A DNA stretch of 5,939 bases. It comes from Betaproteobacteria bacterium. Its GTDB lineage: Bacteria > Pseudomonadota > Gammaproteobacteria > Burkholderiales > Burkholderiaceae_C. The stretch is from contig RFPX01000084.1 in assembly GCA_009925955.1 (NCBI GenBank), positions 1 through 5,939 of the forward strand. The letters run 5' to 3'. Shown here in pieces: positions 1 to 5,939 of the stretch. The notes beneath the pieces are model-generated. The model was not told the origin of the DNA. It did not search any database and saw only the letters and a list, made by a program, of their open reading frames with translations. Each line of letters starts with the position of its first letter. Within the stretch, counting starts at the first letter, position 1. A program made the position numbers and the translations under genes.

Positions 1-887
1 ACGGCATCATCCCCATCTCCCACACGCAGGACACGGCCGGCCCCATGACCCGCACGGTGGCCGATGCGGCCGCCCTCATGGCGGCCATCAGCCGAGCAGA
101 CCCGCGTGACCCCACCACCCAAAGCGCACCCGCCGCACCCGACTATGCAGCTGCGCTCAGGCCCGACGCGCTGCAAGGCGTGCGCATTGGCGTGGCGCGC
201 AACCAGCTCAACCCGCACCAGGGTGTGAGCACACTGTTCGAGCGCAGCCTGCAGCAACTGCAGCAAGTGGGTGCGCAACTGGTGGACGTGCAGGCCCCGA
301 GGCCCGCCACCTGGAGCGCAGACGAACTCACGGTGCTGCTCGTGGAACTCAAGGCGGGCCTGGCGGCATGGATCGCCGAGTTCGCCCCGCAAGCGCGCGT
401 GCGCACCCTGGAAGACATCATCGCCTTCAACGAAGCCCACGCAGCCCGGGTGATGCCGCACTTCGCGCAAGAGCTCTTTTTGCAAGCGCGCGACTTGGGT
501 GGCTTGGACAGCCCGGTCTACAAGGCCGCGCTGGAAAAGTGCCGCCGCCTGGCACGCACCGAAGGCTTGGATGCCTTGTTCCAAAAGGAAGGGATCCAGG
601 CCCTGGTGGCCCCAAGCGGCGGTCTGGCTTCGCTCACCGACTTGGGTGCAGGCGACCACTCCACCGGTGGCTTTTCATCAGCCGCGGCGGTGGCTGGGCT
701 GCCGCACCTCACCGTGCCCATGGGCGTGGTGCCCATACAAGGCGGTGCGGTGCTGCCGGCCGGCTTGTCCTTCGTCGGGCCGGCTTGGAGCGAGGCCCAG
801 CTCCTGGGCTGGGGCTACGCCTTCGAGCAGGCCGGGCGGCACCGCGTGGCGCCCAGCTTCAGGCGACACAGCAGTGCCAGTGTCTGA
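1..887 (+). CDS. Amidase-signature family amidohydrolase, C-terminal part (5' end outside window)
   Basis: The enzyme would hydrolyse an amide bond; the substrate cannot be told. The reading frame is open from the left edge (first full codon at 3), so about 294 C-terminal residues are visible, against roughly 490-550 for full-length relatives. At the edge it reads GIIPISHTQDTAGPMTRTVA, the classic amidase-signature stretch that follows the catalytic core. The Lys-cisSer-Ser residues should lie upstream, out of view. Further family marks are LVAPSGG near 605-625, the GDH-TGGFSSAAAVAGLPHLTVPMG region near 650-725, and GLSFVGPAWSE followed by an AFEQ helix near 760-830. The ATG at 45 is internal, because homology continues upstream of it. 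The tail after AFEQ is short and looks like a natural end. The stop lies inside the 3' end of the convergent transporter gene (29-bp overlap). GatA is a distant relative, but no gatB or gatC is seen. Confidence 0.88.
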   Translation, partial: GIIPISHTQDTAGPMTRTVADAAALMAAISRADPRDPTTQSAPAAPDYAAALRPDALQGVRIGVARNQLNPHQGVSTLFERSLQQLQQVGAQLVDVQAPRPATWSADELTVLLVELKAGLAAWIAEFAPQARVRTLEDIIAFNEAHAARVMPHFAQELFLQARDLGGLDSPVYKAALEKCRRLARTEGLDALFQKEGIQALVAPSGGLASLTDLGAGDHSTGGFSSAAAVAGLPHLTVPMGVVPIQGGAVLPAGLSFVGPAWSEAQLLGWGYAFEQAGRHRVAPSFRRHSSASV

Positions 888-1986
888 TTCGGCCGGCTGC
901 AAAGGTGATGGTGAACGCCGCGATGCCCGAGGGCCAGGCGGCCTTGGCGCAGTTGTGGCGTACCAAGGCGGTGGTGGAGGCGACCACCGACAAGAACACG
1001 CTGCCAAACAGTGCACCCGAGCTGAACACCGCCACCGGGTGCGTGGACACCACCGGCAACACCGTGGCCAGTGCCAACAGCGCATTGAGCGTGGCCATGG
1101 GCCGCCCACCCTTGTGTTTCTGCAGCAGCCCAGCCCACAACCAAGACGAGGCCACCACGCCCATCCCCAGCACCACATAAAACGCGGTGACCACGGAGGC
1201 GCTCAATCCCTGCTCGCGCAGCAGGGTGATCACGAAGGTCATGTAGCCGATGTAGCCCAGGCCAAAGCACAGATAGCCCATCAGGCCGTAGAGCAAGGCT
1301 GACAACGGTGCGGGCTCACGCTGTGCTGCGGGGGTTGGCGGGCAGCTCAGGCCACGCGTCATGGCCACCATACCCAGGTGCGCGACCACGGCCAGGGCCG
1401 ACAGGCAGATCCACGCGCGCTGCCAGTCGGCCGGCGCTTGCGGCGCGAATGCAAACCAATCCTGCCAGCCCGCGCCCGCTTCAGGCGACATCACCCAGGG
1501 CACCGCCAGTGCACAGGCCGCGATGCCCAGGCCGGTGCCACCGTAATAAATGCCCAGGATCAGGCCCAGCCGTTGAGCACCACCCGGTTGCTGGGCCAGG
1601 GACGCGGCCACGAGCCCGCCCCCCGCGAAACTGGCCGCGCTGGCCACGCCGCTGGCAAAGCGCAACACCAACAAGGCCTCTTCCGAACGCACCAAGCCGT
1701 GCAAGAGCAGGGTCACGCAAGCACCAATACCGCCGGCCACCACCACCGACTTGCCATCAAAACGCGCCTGCCACCGCGGCAGCAGCAGCGCTCCGGCCAG
1801 GTAGCCCGCCGCGTTCACGGTGTTCAAGGCGCCCGCGGTGGCGTAGCTCCAATCAAGGTCGGCACGCATGGCCGGCAGCAGCAAGGCGTAGGCAAAACGC
1901 GCCAAGCCCAGGGAGATCGCAGAAGCCAGTGCCAGGCCCATGGCCGTGTACAACAGCCCTGCACCCTCCTTGGATTCCAACTTCAT
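859..1986 (-). CDS. YbfB/YjiJ-type MFS transporter, apparently C-terminally truncated
   Basis: This is an inner-membrane major facilitator of 375 residues; the substrate is unknown. I assign it to the YbfB/YjiJ-like MFS group from the N-terminal pattern LGLARFAYALLLPAMRADL (about residues 26-44), followed by the NTVNAAGYLAGALL helix. Hydrophobic segments fall near 11-38, 50-70, 80-97, 104-128, 139-164, 188-210, 228-255, 264-288, 296-312, 316-338 and 350-364, which is eleven helices. The family normally continues after the FAAG motif (361-364 here) with a Gln-Ile-Val-Gly-Pro-like turn and a twelfth helix, roughly 45 more residues. Here the frame reads antisense amidase sequence (RIRHWHCCVA) and stops, so the gene looks broken at about 888-897. 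I chose the start at 1986 because family homology begins there and AGGAGG lies 4 nt upstream; the frame stays open to 2289, but that extension resembles nothing. It is divergent from ahcY. Confidence 0.85.
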   Translation of the reverse strand: MKLESKEGAGLLYTAMGLALASAISLGLARFAYALLLPAMRADLDWSYATAGALNTVNAAGYLAGALLLPRWQARFDGKSVVVAGGIGACVTLLLHGLVRSEEALLVLRFASGVASAASFAGGGLVAASLAQQPGGAQRLGLILGIYYGGTGLGIAACALAVPWVMSPEAGAGWQDWFAFAPQAPADWQRAWICLSALAVVAHLGMVAMTRGLSCPPTPAAQREPAPLSALLYGLMGYLCFGLGYIGYMTFVITLLREQGLSASVVTAFYVVLGMGVVASSWLWAGLLQKHKGGRPMATLNALLALATVLPVVSTHPVAVFSSGALFGSVFLSVVASTTALVRHNCAKAAWPSGIAAFTITFAAGRIRHWHCCVA

Positions 1987-1990
1987 GGCC

Positions 1991-1996
1991 CCTCCT
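1991..1996 (-). promoter_or_regulatory. Strong Shine-Dalgarno of the MFS gene
   Basis: Read on the minus strand, AGGAGG lies 4 nt before the ATG at 1986. It fixes the MFS start against the in-frame upstream codons that reach 2289. Confidence 0.7.
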
Positions 1997-2032
1997 GACC
2001 GGCGCGCCGCACAGCCCCCAGGCACGCAGCAC

Positions 2033-2062
2033 CCAGGGGAGCAGGCAGCCCAATTCCCCTGG
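2033..2062. repeat. Perfect 8-bp inverted repeat in the divergent intergenic region
   Basis: CCAGGGGA (2033-2040) and TCCCCTGG (2055-2062) are perfect reverse complements separated by 14 nt. The dyad lies 47-76 bp upstream of the MFS start and about 50 bp upstream of the putative ahcY -10. It could be an operator for a dimeric regulator or a hairpin in the MFS leader. No T-tract follows on either strand, so it is not a classic terminator. On the minus strand a TTGACG (2072-2067) precedes it, but no acceptable -10 lies at 17 bp. Confidence 0.4.
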
Positions 2063-2113
2063 CCTTCGTCAAGTGTCGCACGCAGCCCCTGCACGCAGAC
2101 ATGGGGTCTCGGG

Positions 2114-2119
2114 TAAACT
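2114..2119 (+). promoter_or_regulatory. Candidate -10 element of the ahcY operon promoter
   Basis: TAAACT matches the sigma-70 -10 consensus at 4 of 6 positions. It would place the transcript start near 2126, just ahead of riboswitch helix P1 at 2129, which is where a leader start is expected. The best -35, TGCACG at 2090-2095 (18-bp spacer), is poor at 3 of 6, so the assignment rests mainly on position. Confidence 0.35.
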
Positions 2120-2128
2120 GAAAGCACC

Positions 2129-2207
2129 TTCCGAGGAGCGCTGCGAGACGGACCGTTGACCCCAACGGCCGACGTCCCAGGCTCGGAACCGTGTCCAACC
2201 GCGCTCA
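2129..2207 (+). ncRNA. S-adenosylhomocysteine (SAH) riboswitch aptamer
   Basis: This RNA element binds SAH and, in the known class upstream of ahcY, raises expression when SAH accumulates. All expected helices can be drawn. P1 pairs 2129-2135 with 2182-2188 (7 bp, core CCGAG/CTCGG). P2 is a stem of 2147-2150 with 2173-2176 plus a perfect 6-bp hairpin, 2153-2158 with 2163-2168, capped by ACCC. The pseudoknot P3 pairs GAGCGC (2136-2141) with GCGCTC (2201-2206), 6 bp. The conserved strings CCGAGGAGCGCTGC (2131-2144) and CCAGGCTCGG (2177-2186) match the consensus I know for the class. It lies 121 bp before the ahcY ATG. Covariation and binding were not tested. Confidence 0.94.
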
Positions 2208-2273
2208 CCCTGCTTCGGCCCACTCTGGGGCGTGCACGGCGAGCGAACCTTCCTCGACGCTTGCCTTGTGCGC

Positions 2274-2310
2274 CCTGCCCGTGCGGCACGGTGCAGGCTC
2301 CAACTTTTTT
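2274..2310 (+). terminator. Hairpin plus T6 in the ahcY leader (possible attenuator, weak)
   Basis: A GC-rich stem pairs 2274-2283 with 2287-2297 (10 bp, one bulged T at 2292, loop CGG). Six T residues follow at 2305-2310. The T-run starts 7 nt after the stem, too far for a canonical Rho-independent terminator. The element may instead be part of a translational expression platform. It lies between the SAH aptamer and the ahcY ribosome-binding site. Confidence 0.3.
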
Positions 2311-2314
2311 CTTC

Positions 2315-2318
2315 GGAG
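2315..2318 (+). promoter_or_regulatory. Shine-Dalgarno of ahcY
   Basis: GGAG lies 9 nt before the ATG at 2328. It supports this start over the in-frame ATG at 2232, which falls inside the leader and adds residues with no family resemblance. GGAGC (2315-2319) can pair locally with GCTCC (2297-2301), which would mask the site. Confidence 0.7.
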
Positions 2319-2327
2319 CAAAGAGTC

Positions 2328-3761
<1,434 letters not shown>

Positions 3762-3777
3762 TCGCCGCCGCGACGAG

Positions 3778-3800
3778 GCTGTGGGCGCCAAGCCCGCAGC
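3778..3800 (+). other. Stable intercistronic hairpin between ahcY and the TlyA-like gene
   Basis: Nine pairs join 3778-3786 to 3792-3800 (one G-U) with the 5-nt loop GCCAA. It starts 17 nt after the ahcY stop and ends 27 nt before the next ATG. No T-tract follows, so it is not a standard intrinsic terminator. It could protect the ahcY mRNA 3' end or partly reduce downstream expression. Confidence 0.45.
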
Positions 3801-3827
3801 CCACGCGGTTGTGAACGCGAGCGCCGC

Positions 3828-4586
3828 ATGCGAGCCGACCTGCTGCTGCTTGAAAAGGGCCTGGCTCCCAGCCGATCGGCCGCAGCACGCCTGATCGAGC
3901 GTGGCGCGGTGCGGTGGCGACAGGCTCTGCAACCGTGGCAAACCACCCGCAAGGCCGGAGAAGACCTGCCCCTGGGCTGTGAGCTGGAGCTCACCGATGA
4001 CGCTGAACTGCGCTGGGCTTCACGCGCCGGCCTGAAGCTGCAGGCCGCGCTGTTGGCGCTTGAGCTGCCGGTGCAGGGCATGACGGTGCTGGACGTGGGG
4101 CAAAGCACAGGCGGGTTCACCGATGTGCTTCTGGCCCAAGGCGCGCACCGTGTGGTGGGCGTGGACGTGGGCCATGGCCAGCTGCTGCCTCGCCTGCGGT
4201 CCGATCCGCGCGTGGTGGTCTACGAAGGGCTGAACGCCCGCCACCTGCAAGCCCAGCAGTTGGGCCCGCACCTGCCCGCGGGTGGGTTTGACTTGATCGT
4301 CGGGGACTTGTCCTTCATCTCGCAAACGCTGGTGTGGCCGGCCCTGGTGCCGCTCTTGTCCCAAAACGGCCGCCTGCTCATGCTGGTCAAGCCGCCCTTC
4401 GAGCTGCAGCCGCAACACATCGGAAAAGGTGGCATCGTCAAAGCCGATGCGCCCGTACACGAGATCGAGCCCCGGCTGCGCGGACAGGCCCAGGCCCTTG
4501 GGCTGCGCGTGCTGGCCTGGTTGGACAGCCCCATCCCGGGGGGCGACGGCAACACCGAACACTTCATCTGCCTTCAGCCCGCCTGA
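3828..4586 (+). CDS. TlyA-family S4/FtsJ-like RNA methyltransferase (often annotated hemolysin A)
   Basis: This is predicted to be a SAM-dependent rRNA 2'-O-methyltransferase; in the family, mycobacterial TlyA makes 2'-O-methylcytidine in 16S and 23S rRNA. It has 252 residues. An S4 RNA-binding domain occupies about 1-60 (MRADLLLLEKGLAPSR, then ARLIERGAV). The FtsJ-like Rossmann domain starts near 64 with SRAGLKL (65-71), then the SAM motif I DVGQSTGGFTDVLL (89-102), VVGVDVG (109-115), GDLSFIS (159-165), LVKPPFE (186-192) and GNTEHF (241-246). Lys70, Asp160, Lys188 and Glu244 would form the K-D-K-E catalytic tetrad. Two positions differ from the pattern I remember: Gln92 where Ala is usual, and Pro190 where Gln is usual. 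The start is ATG with only a weak GAG upstream. It lies 66 bp after ahcY and 37 bp before metF. Its reaction makes SAH, the substrate of AhcY. The hemolysin label is historical. Confidence 0.92.
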   Translation: MRADLLLLEKGLAPSRSAAARLIERGAVRWRQALQPWQTTRKAGEDLPLGCELELTDDAELRWASRAGLKLQAALLALELPVQGMTVLDVGQSTGGFTDVLLAQGAHRVVGVDVGHGQLLPRLRSDPRVVVYEGLNARHLQAQQLGPHLPAGGFDLIVGDLSFISQTLVWPALVPLLSQNGRLLMLVKPPFELQPQHIGKGGIVKADAPVHEIEPRLRGQAQALGLRVLAWLDSPIPGGDGNTEHFICLQPA

Positions 4587-4623
4587 GCGCACCCCAGCAC
4601 TTCTTGACCTTTTTCCCTGCACT

Positions 4624-5469
4624 ATGACCACCACCTCCATCGGCTTGCCGCTGAGCCTCGAGTTCTTTCCCCCCAAGACGGATGAGGGCGTGACCAAGCT
4701 GGCCGATGTGCGCCAGCAGCTCTATGCCCTCAAGCCCGAGTTCTGCTCGGTCACCTACGGCGCCGGCGGCTCCACCCAGGACGGAACGCTGCAGACGGTG
4801 CAAGCCATCCTGCGTGAAGGCCAGGCCGCGGCCCCGCACTTCAGCTGCATCGGGGCCAGCAAAGCCTCAATTCGCGACAAGCTCGCGCAGTTCAAAGCCG
4901 AGGGCATCCACCGCATCGTGGCCTTGCGCGGCGATTTGCCCAGCGGCTACGGTGGCTTCGGTGAGTTTCGCTATGCCAGCGACCTGGTGGCCTTCATTCG
5001 CGAGGAAACCGGCAGCCACTTCCACATCGAAGTGGGCGCTTATCCGGAAATGCACCCCCAGGCACGCTCACCACAAGAGGACCTCAAGGCCTTCGTGACG
5101 AAGGTCAAGGCCGGGGCCAATTCGGCCATCACCCAGATGTTCTTCAACACCGATGCGTACTTCCGCTTCGTGGACGAAGCCTTTGCCTTGGGCGTGGACA
5201 TCCCGATCGTGCCGGGCATCATGCCCATCACCAACAGCAGCGGCATCATCCGCTTTGCCGACAACTGCGGCGCTGAAATCCCGCGTTGGATGCGCCTGCG
5301 GCTGCAGTCTTTCGGTGACGACACGGCCAGCATCAAGGCCTTCGGCCTGGAGGTCATCACCGACCTGTGCGACCAGTTGCGCACGGCGGGCGTGCCCGCC
5401 CTGCACTTCTACACCATGAACCAAAGCGCTGCGGTCATGGAAATCTGCAAGCGCTTGGGCTCGGCATAA
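4624..5469 (+). CDS. metF: 5,10-methylenetetrahydrofolate reductase
   Basis: This FAD-dependent cytoplasmic enzyme reduces 5,10-methylene-THF to 5-methyl-THF, the methyl donor used to turn homocysteine into methionine. The product is 281 residues, usual for betaproteobacterial MetF (E. coli has 296). Visible motifs are SLEFFPPK (11-18, with the conserved Glu13), FCSVTYGAGGST (40-51), ALRGD (100-104, Asp104 near the flavin), EVGAYPEMHPQA (136-147), AITQMFFN (168-175, Gln171 matching the folate-binding Gln), VPGIMPI (196-202) and HFYTMNQ (261-267) at the end of the barrel. Homology starts right after the ATG at 4624. The frame is open further upstream, but that stretch is out of phase with the methyltransferase gene and resembles nothing. 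No Shine-Dalgarno is visible; the preceding stretch is pyrimidine-rich. It is probably the last gene of the SAH-controlled operon. Confidence 0.97.
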   Translation: MTTTSIGLPLSLEFFPPKTDEGVTKLADVRQQLYALKPEFCSVTYGAGGSTQDGTLQTVQAILREGQAAAPHFSCIGASKASIRDKLAQFKAEGIHRIVALRGDLPSGYGGFGEFRYASDLVAFIREETGSHFHIEVGAYPEMHPQARSPQEDLKAFVTKVKAGANSAITQMFFNTDAYFRFVDEAFALGVDIPIVPGIMPITNSSGIIRFADNCGAEIPRWMRLRLQSFGDDTASIKAFGLEVITDLCDQLRTAGVPALHFYTMNQSAAVMEICKRLGSA

Positions 5470-5483
5470 AGCCCAGAAGGGCT
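5470..5483. terminator. Short hairpin at the convergent gene ends (weak terminator candidate)
   Basis: AGCCC (5470-5474) pairs perfectly with GGGCT (5479-5483) around an AGAA loop, starting at the base after the metF stop. On the minus strand the stem is followed by TTT only, and on the plus strand by no T-run. It could weakly end transcription from either side, but five base pairs with so few T residues is marginal. Confidence 0.3.
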
Positions 5484-5939
5484 CACACGGGCCTTTGCCA
5501 GGCCACCCCTTCCTCGGTGAGGATCACATCCAGCGGCACGTCATGCGGCTCTGGCTGCAGCCAGGGCACATGCCCGTGCGAGTACGCCAGCCCCACGGTG
5601 AGCGGCCGTGGCTTTAGGCTGGCCAAGGTGCGGTCGTAGAAGCCACCCCCATAGCCCAGGCGATAGCCGTTCGGCCCAAACCCCACACAGGGCACCAGCA
5701 GCAATTGCGGCTCGAACTGCGGGGTGTCCTTGGGCTTGGGAATGCCATAGGCGTCGTCTTCCATCGGGCAGCCCGGCCACCAGGCATGAAACTGCAAGCG
5801 CTTGTTTTCTCGCAGGATCACGGGCAAGCCGGCCAGACGCTCATCCCCGCGGATGCGACGGCAGAGTTCGTAACCGTCCATCCCGGGCATGTTCACATCG
5901 CTCACCACGGCCAGGGGAAGTGCGCTGGAACCAATGAAC
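5483..5939 (-). CDS. Chimeric open frame: receiver-domain segment joined to the C-terminal part of 5-formyl-THF cyclo-ligase
   Basis: From the junction to the stop (about 5812 down to 5483), some 109 residues are the C-terminal half of 5-formyltetrahydrofolate cyclo-ligase (YgfA/MTHFS), which uses ATP to convert 5-formyl-THF to 5,10-methenyl-THF. Marks are MEDDAYGIPKP, LLLVPCVGFGPNGYRLGYGG with GGFYDR (the ATP/phosphate-binding motif), and HDVPLDVILTEEGVAW. About 85 N-terminal residues expected for this roughly 190-residue enzyme are absent. Upstream the frame encodes a different family (the receiver segment listed separately) and stays open to the window edge. The GTG at 5908 lies inside the receiver and is not a credible start. 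The junction falls in GLPVIL, a string both families can share, so the fusion is in frame. It could be a real rearrangement, a pseudogene or an assembly chimera; a functional product is unlikely. The stop is 13 bp from the convergent metF stop. Confidence 0.8.
   Translation of the reverse strand, partial: FIGSSALPLAVVSDVNMPGMDGYELCRRIRGDERLAGLPVILRENKRLQFHAWWPGCPMEDDAYGIPKPKDTPQFEPQLLLVPCVGFGPNGYRLGYGGGFYDRTLASLKPRPLTVGLAYSHGHVPWLQPEPHDVPLDVILTEEGVAWQRPV
5813..5939 (-). pseudogene. Response-regulator receiver (CheY-like) domain fragment
   Basis: Read on the minus strand from the edge, the frame gives ALPLAVVSDVNMPGMDGYEL followed by CRRIRGDERLAGLPVIL. This is the beta3-alpha3-beta4 part of a receiver domain. 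The Asp in VVSDVNMPGMDG (codon 5899-5897) is the usual phosphoacceptor. After LPVIL a receiver normally continues with a Leu-Thr-Ala-like strand end and the conserved Lys further on; here the sequence switches to cyclo-ligase. Its parent could be a response regulator or a hybrid histidine kinase; the 5' end is outside the window. Confidence 0.8.

Noticed and set aside
1308..2159. A 283-codon plus-strand open frame opposite the MFS gene
   Set aside because: Its product is dominated by Pro, Arg and Ala with no domain, and it covers the antisense of a clear membrane protein.
1987..2289. N-terminal extension of the MFS protein by about 100 residues
   Set aside because: The extension is Arg- and Gly-rich, resembles nothing, overlaps the riboswitch, and ignores the AGGAGG site at the ATG at 1986.
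2232..2327. Upstream in-frame ATG for ahcY
   Set aside because: It lies in the structured leader, lacks a ribosome-binding site, and adds residues absent from the family.
3828..4586. Hemolysin function for the TlyA-like protein
   Set aside because: There is no signal peptide, membrane segment or pore-forming feature; the S4 and FtsJ-like methyltransferase motifs explain the whole length.
4604..4632. TTGACC as a -35 of a private metF promoter
   Set aside because: At the correct spacing (4627-4632) the sequence is GACCAC, not a -10, and that point is already inside metF.
5483..5908. A complete 141-residue gene starting at the GTG at 5908
   Set aside because: The frame stays open and receiver-like upstream to the window edge, and the GTG falls inside the phosphoacceptor strand, so it is not a natural start.

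Overview
The window looks like high-GC chromosomal DNA from a betaproteobacterium, most likely Burkholderiales and possibly Comamonadaceae. I base this on protein resemblance, on the order ahcY / TlyA-like methyltransferase / metF, and on a textbook S-adenosylhomocysteine (SAH) riboswitch in front of ahcY. No database search was run, so the lineage is an inference.

Layout. 1-887 (+) is the C-terminal part of an amidase-signature enzyme that begins upstream of the window. 859-1986 (-) is a YbfB/YjiJ-type MFS transporter. It runs tail-to-tail into the amidase, overlaps its end by 29 bp, and appears to lack its last transmembrane helix. 1987-2327 is a divergent intergenic region with a perfect 8-bp dyad, three copies of an octamer, a weak -10 element, a complete SAH riboswitch and a leader that carries two further hairpins and the ahcY ribosome-binding site. 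2328-3761 (+) is ahcY, 3828-4586 (+) is a TlyA-family S4/FtsJ RNA methyltransferase, and 4624-5469 (+) is metF. These three form a probable operon. 5483-5939 (-) is an open frame that fuses a response-regulator receiver segment to the C-terminal part of 5-formyltetrahydrofolate cyclo-ligase.

How the core works together. AhcY removes SAH, the product inhibitor of methyltransferases, and yields homocysteine. MetF makes the 5-methyl-THF used to remethylate homocysteine to methionine. The TlyA-like protein between them would use SAM and make SAH. The SAH riboswitch class turns genes on when SAH accumulates, so the operon would respond directly to SAH build-up. The folate cyclo-ligase fragment downstream belongs to the same one-carbon theme.

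Main oddities. The block from about 890 to about 5820 ends at both sides inside a broken gene: the MFS gene loses its 3' end at the amidase, and the cyclo-ligase loses its 5' end at the receiver segment. This could be a transferred or rearranged chromosomal fragment, or a chimeric assembly, and the sequence alone cannot decide. I see no mobile element, CRISPR array, tRNA or rRNA. I do not see a wholly new system; the best biology is the SAH-switched methionine-cycle operon and the two junctions.
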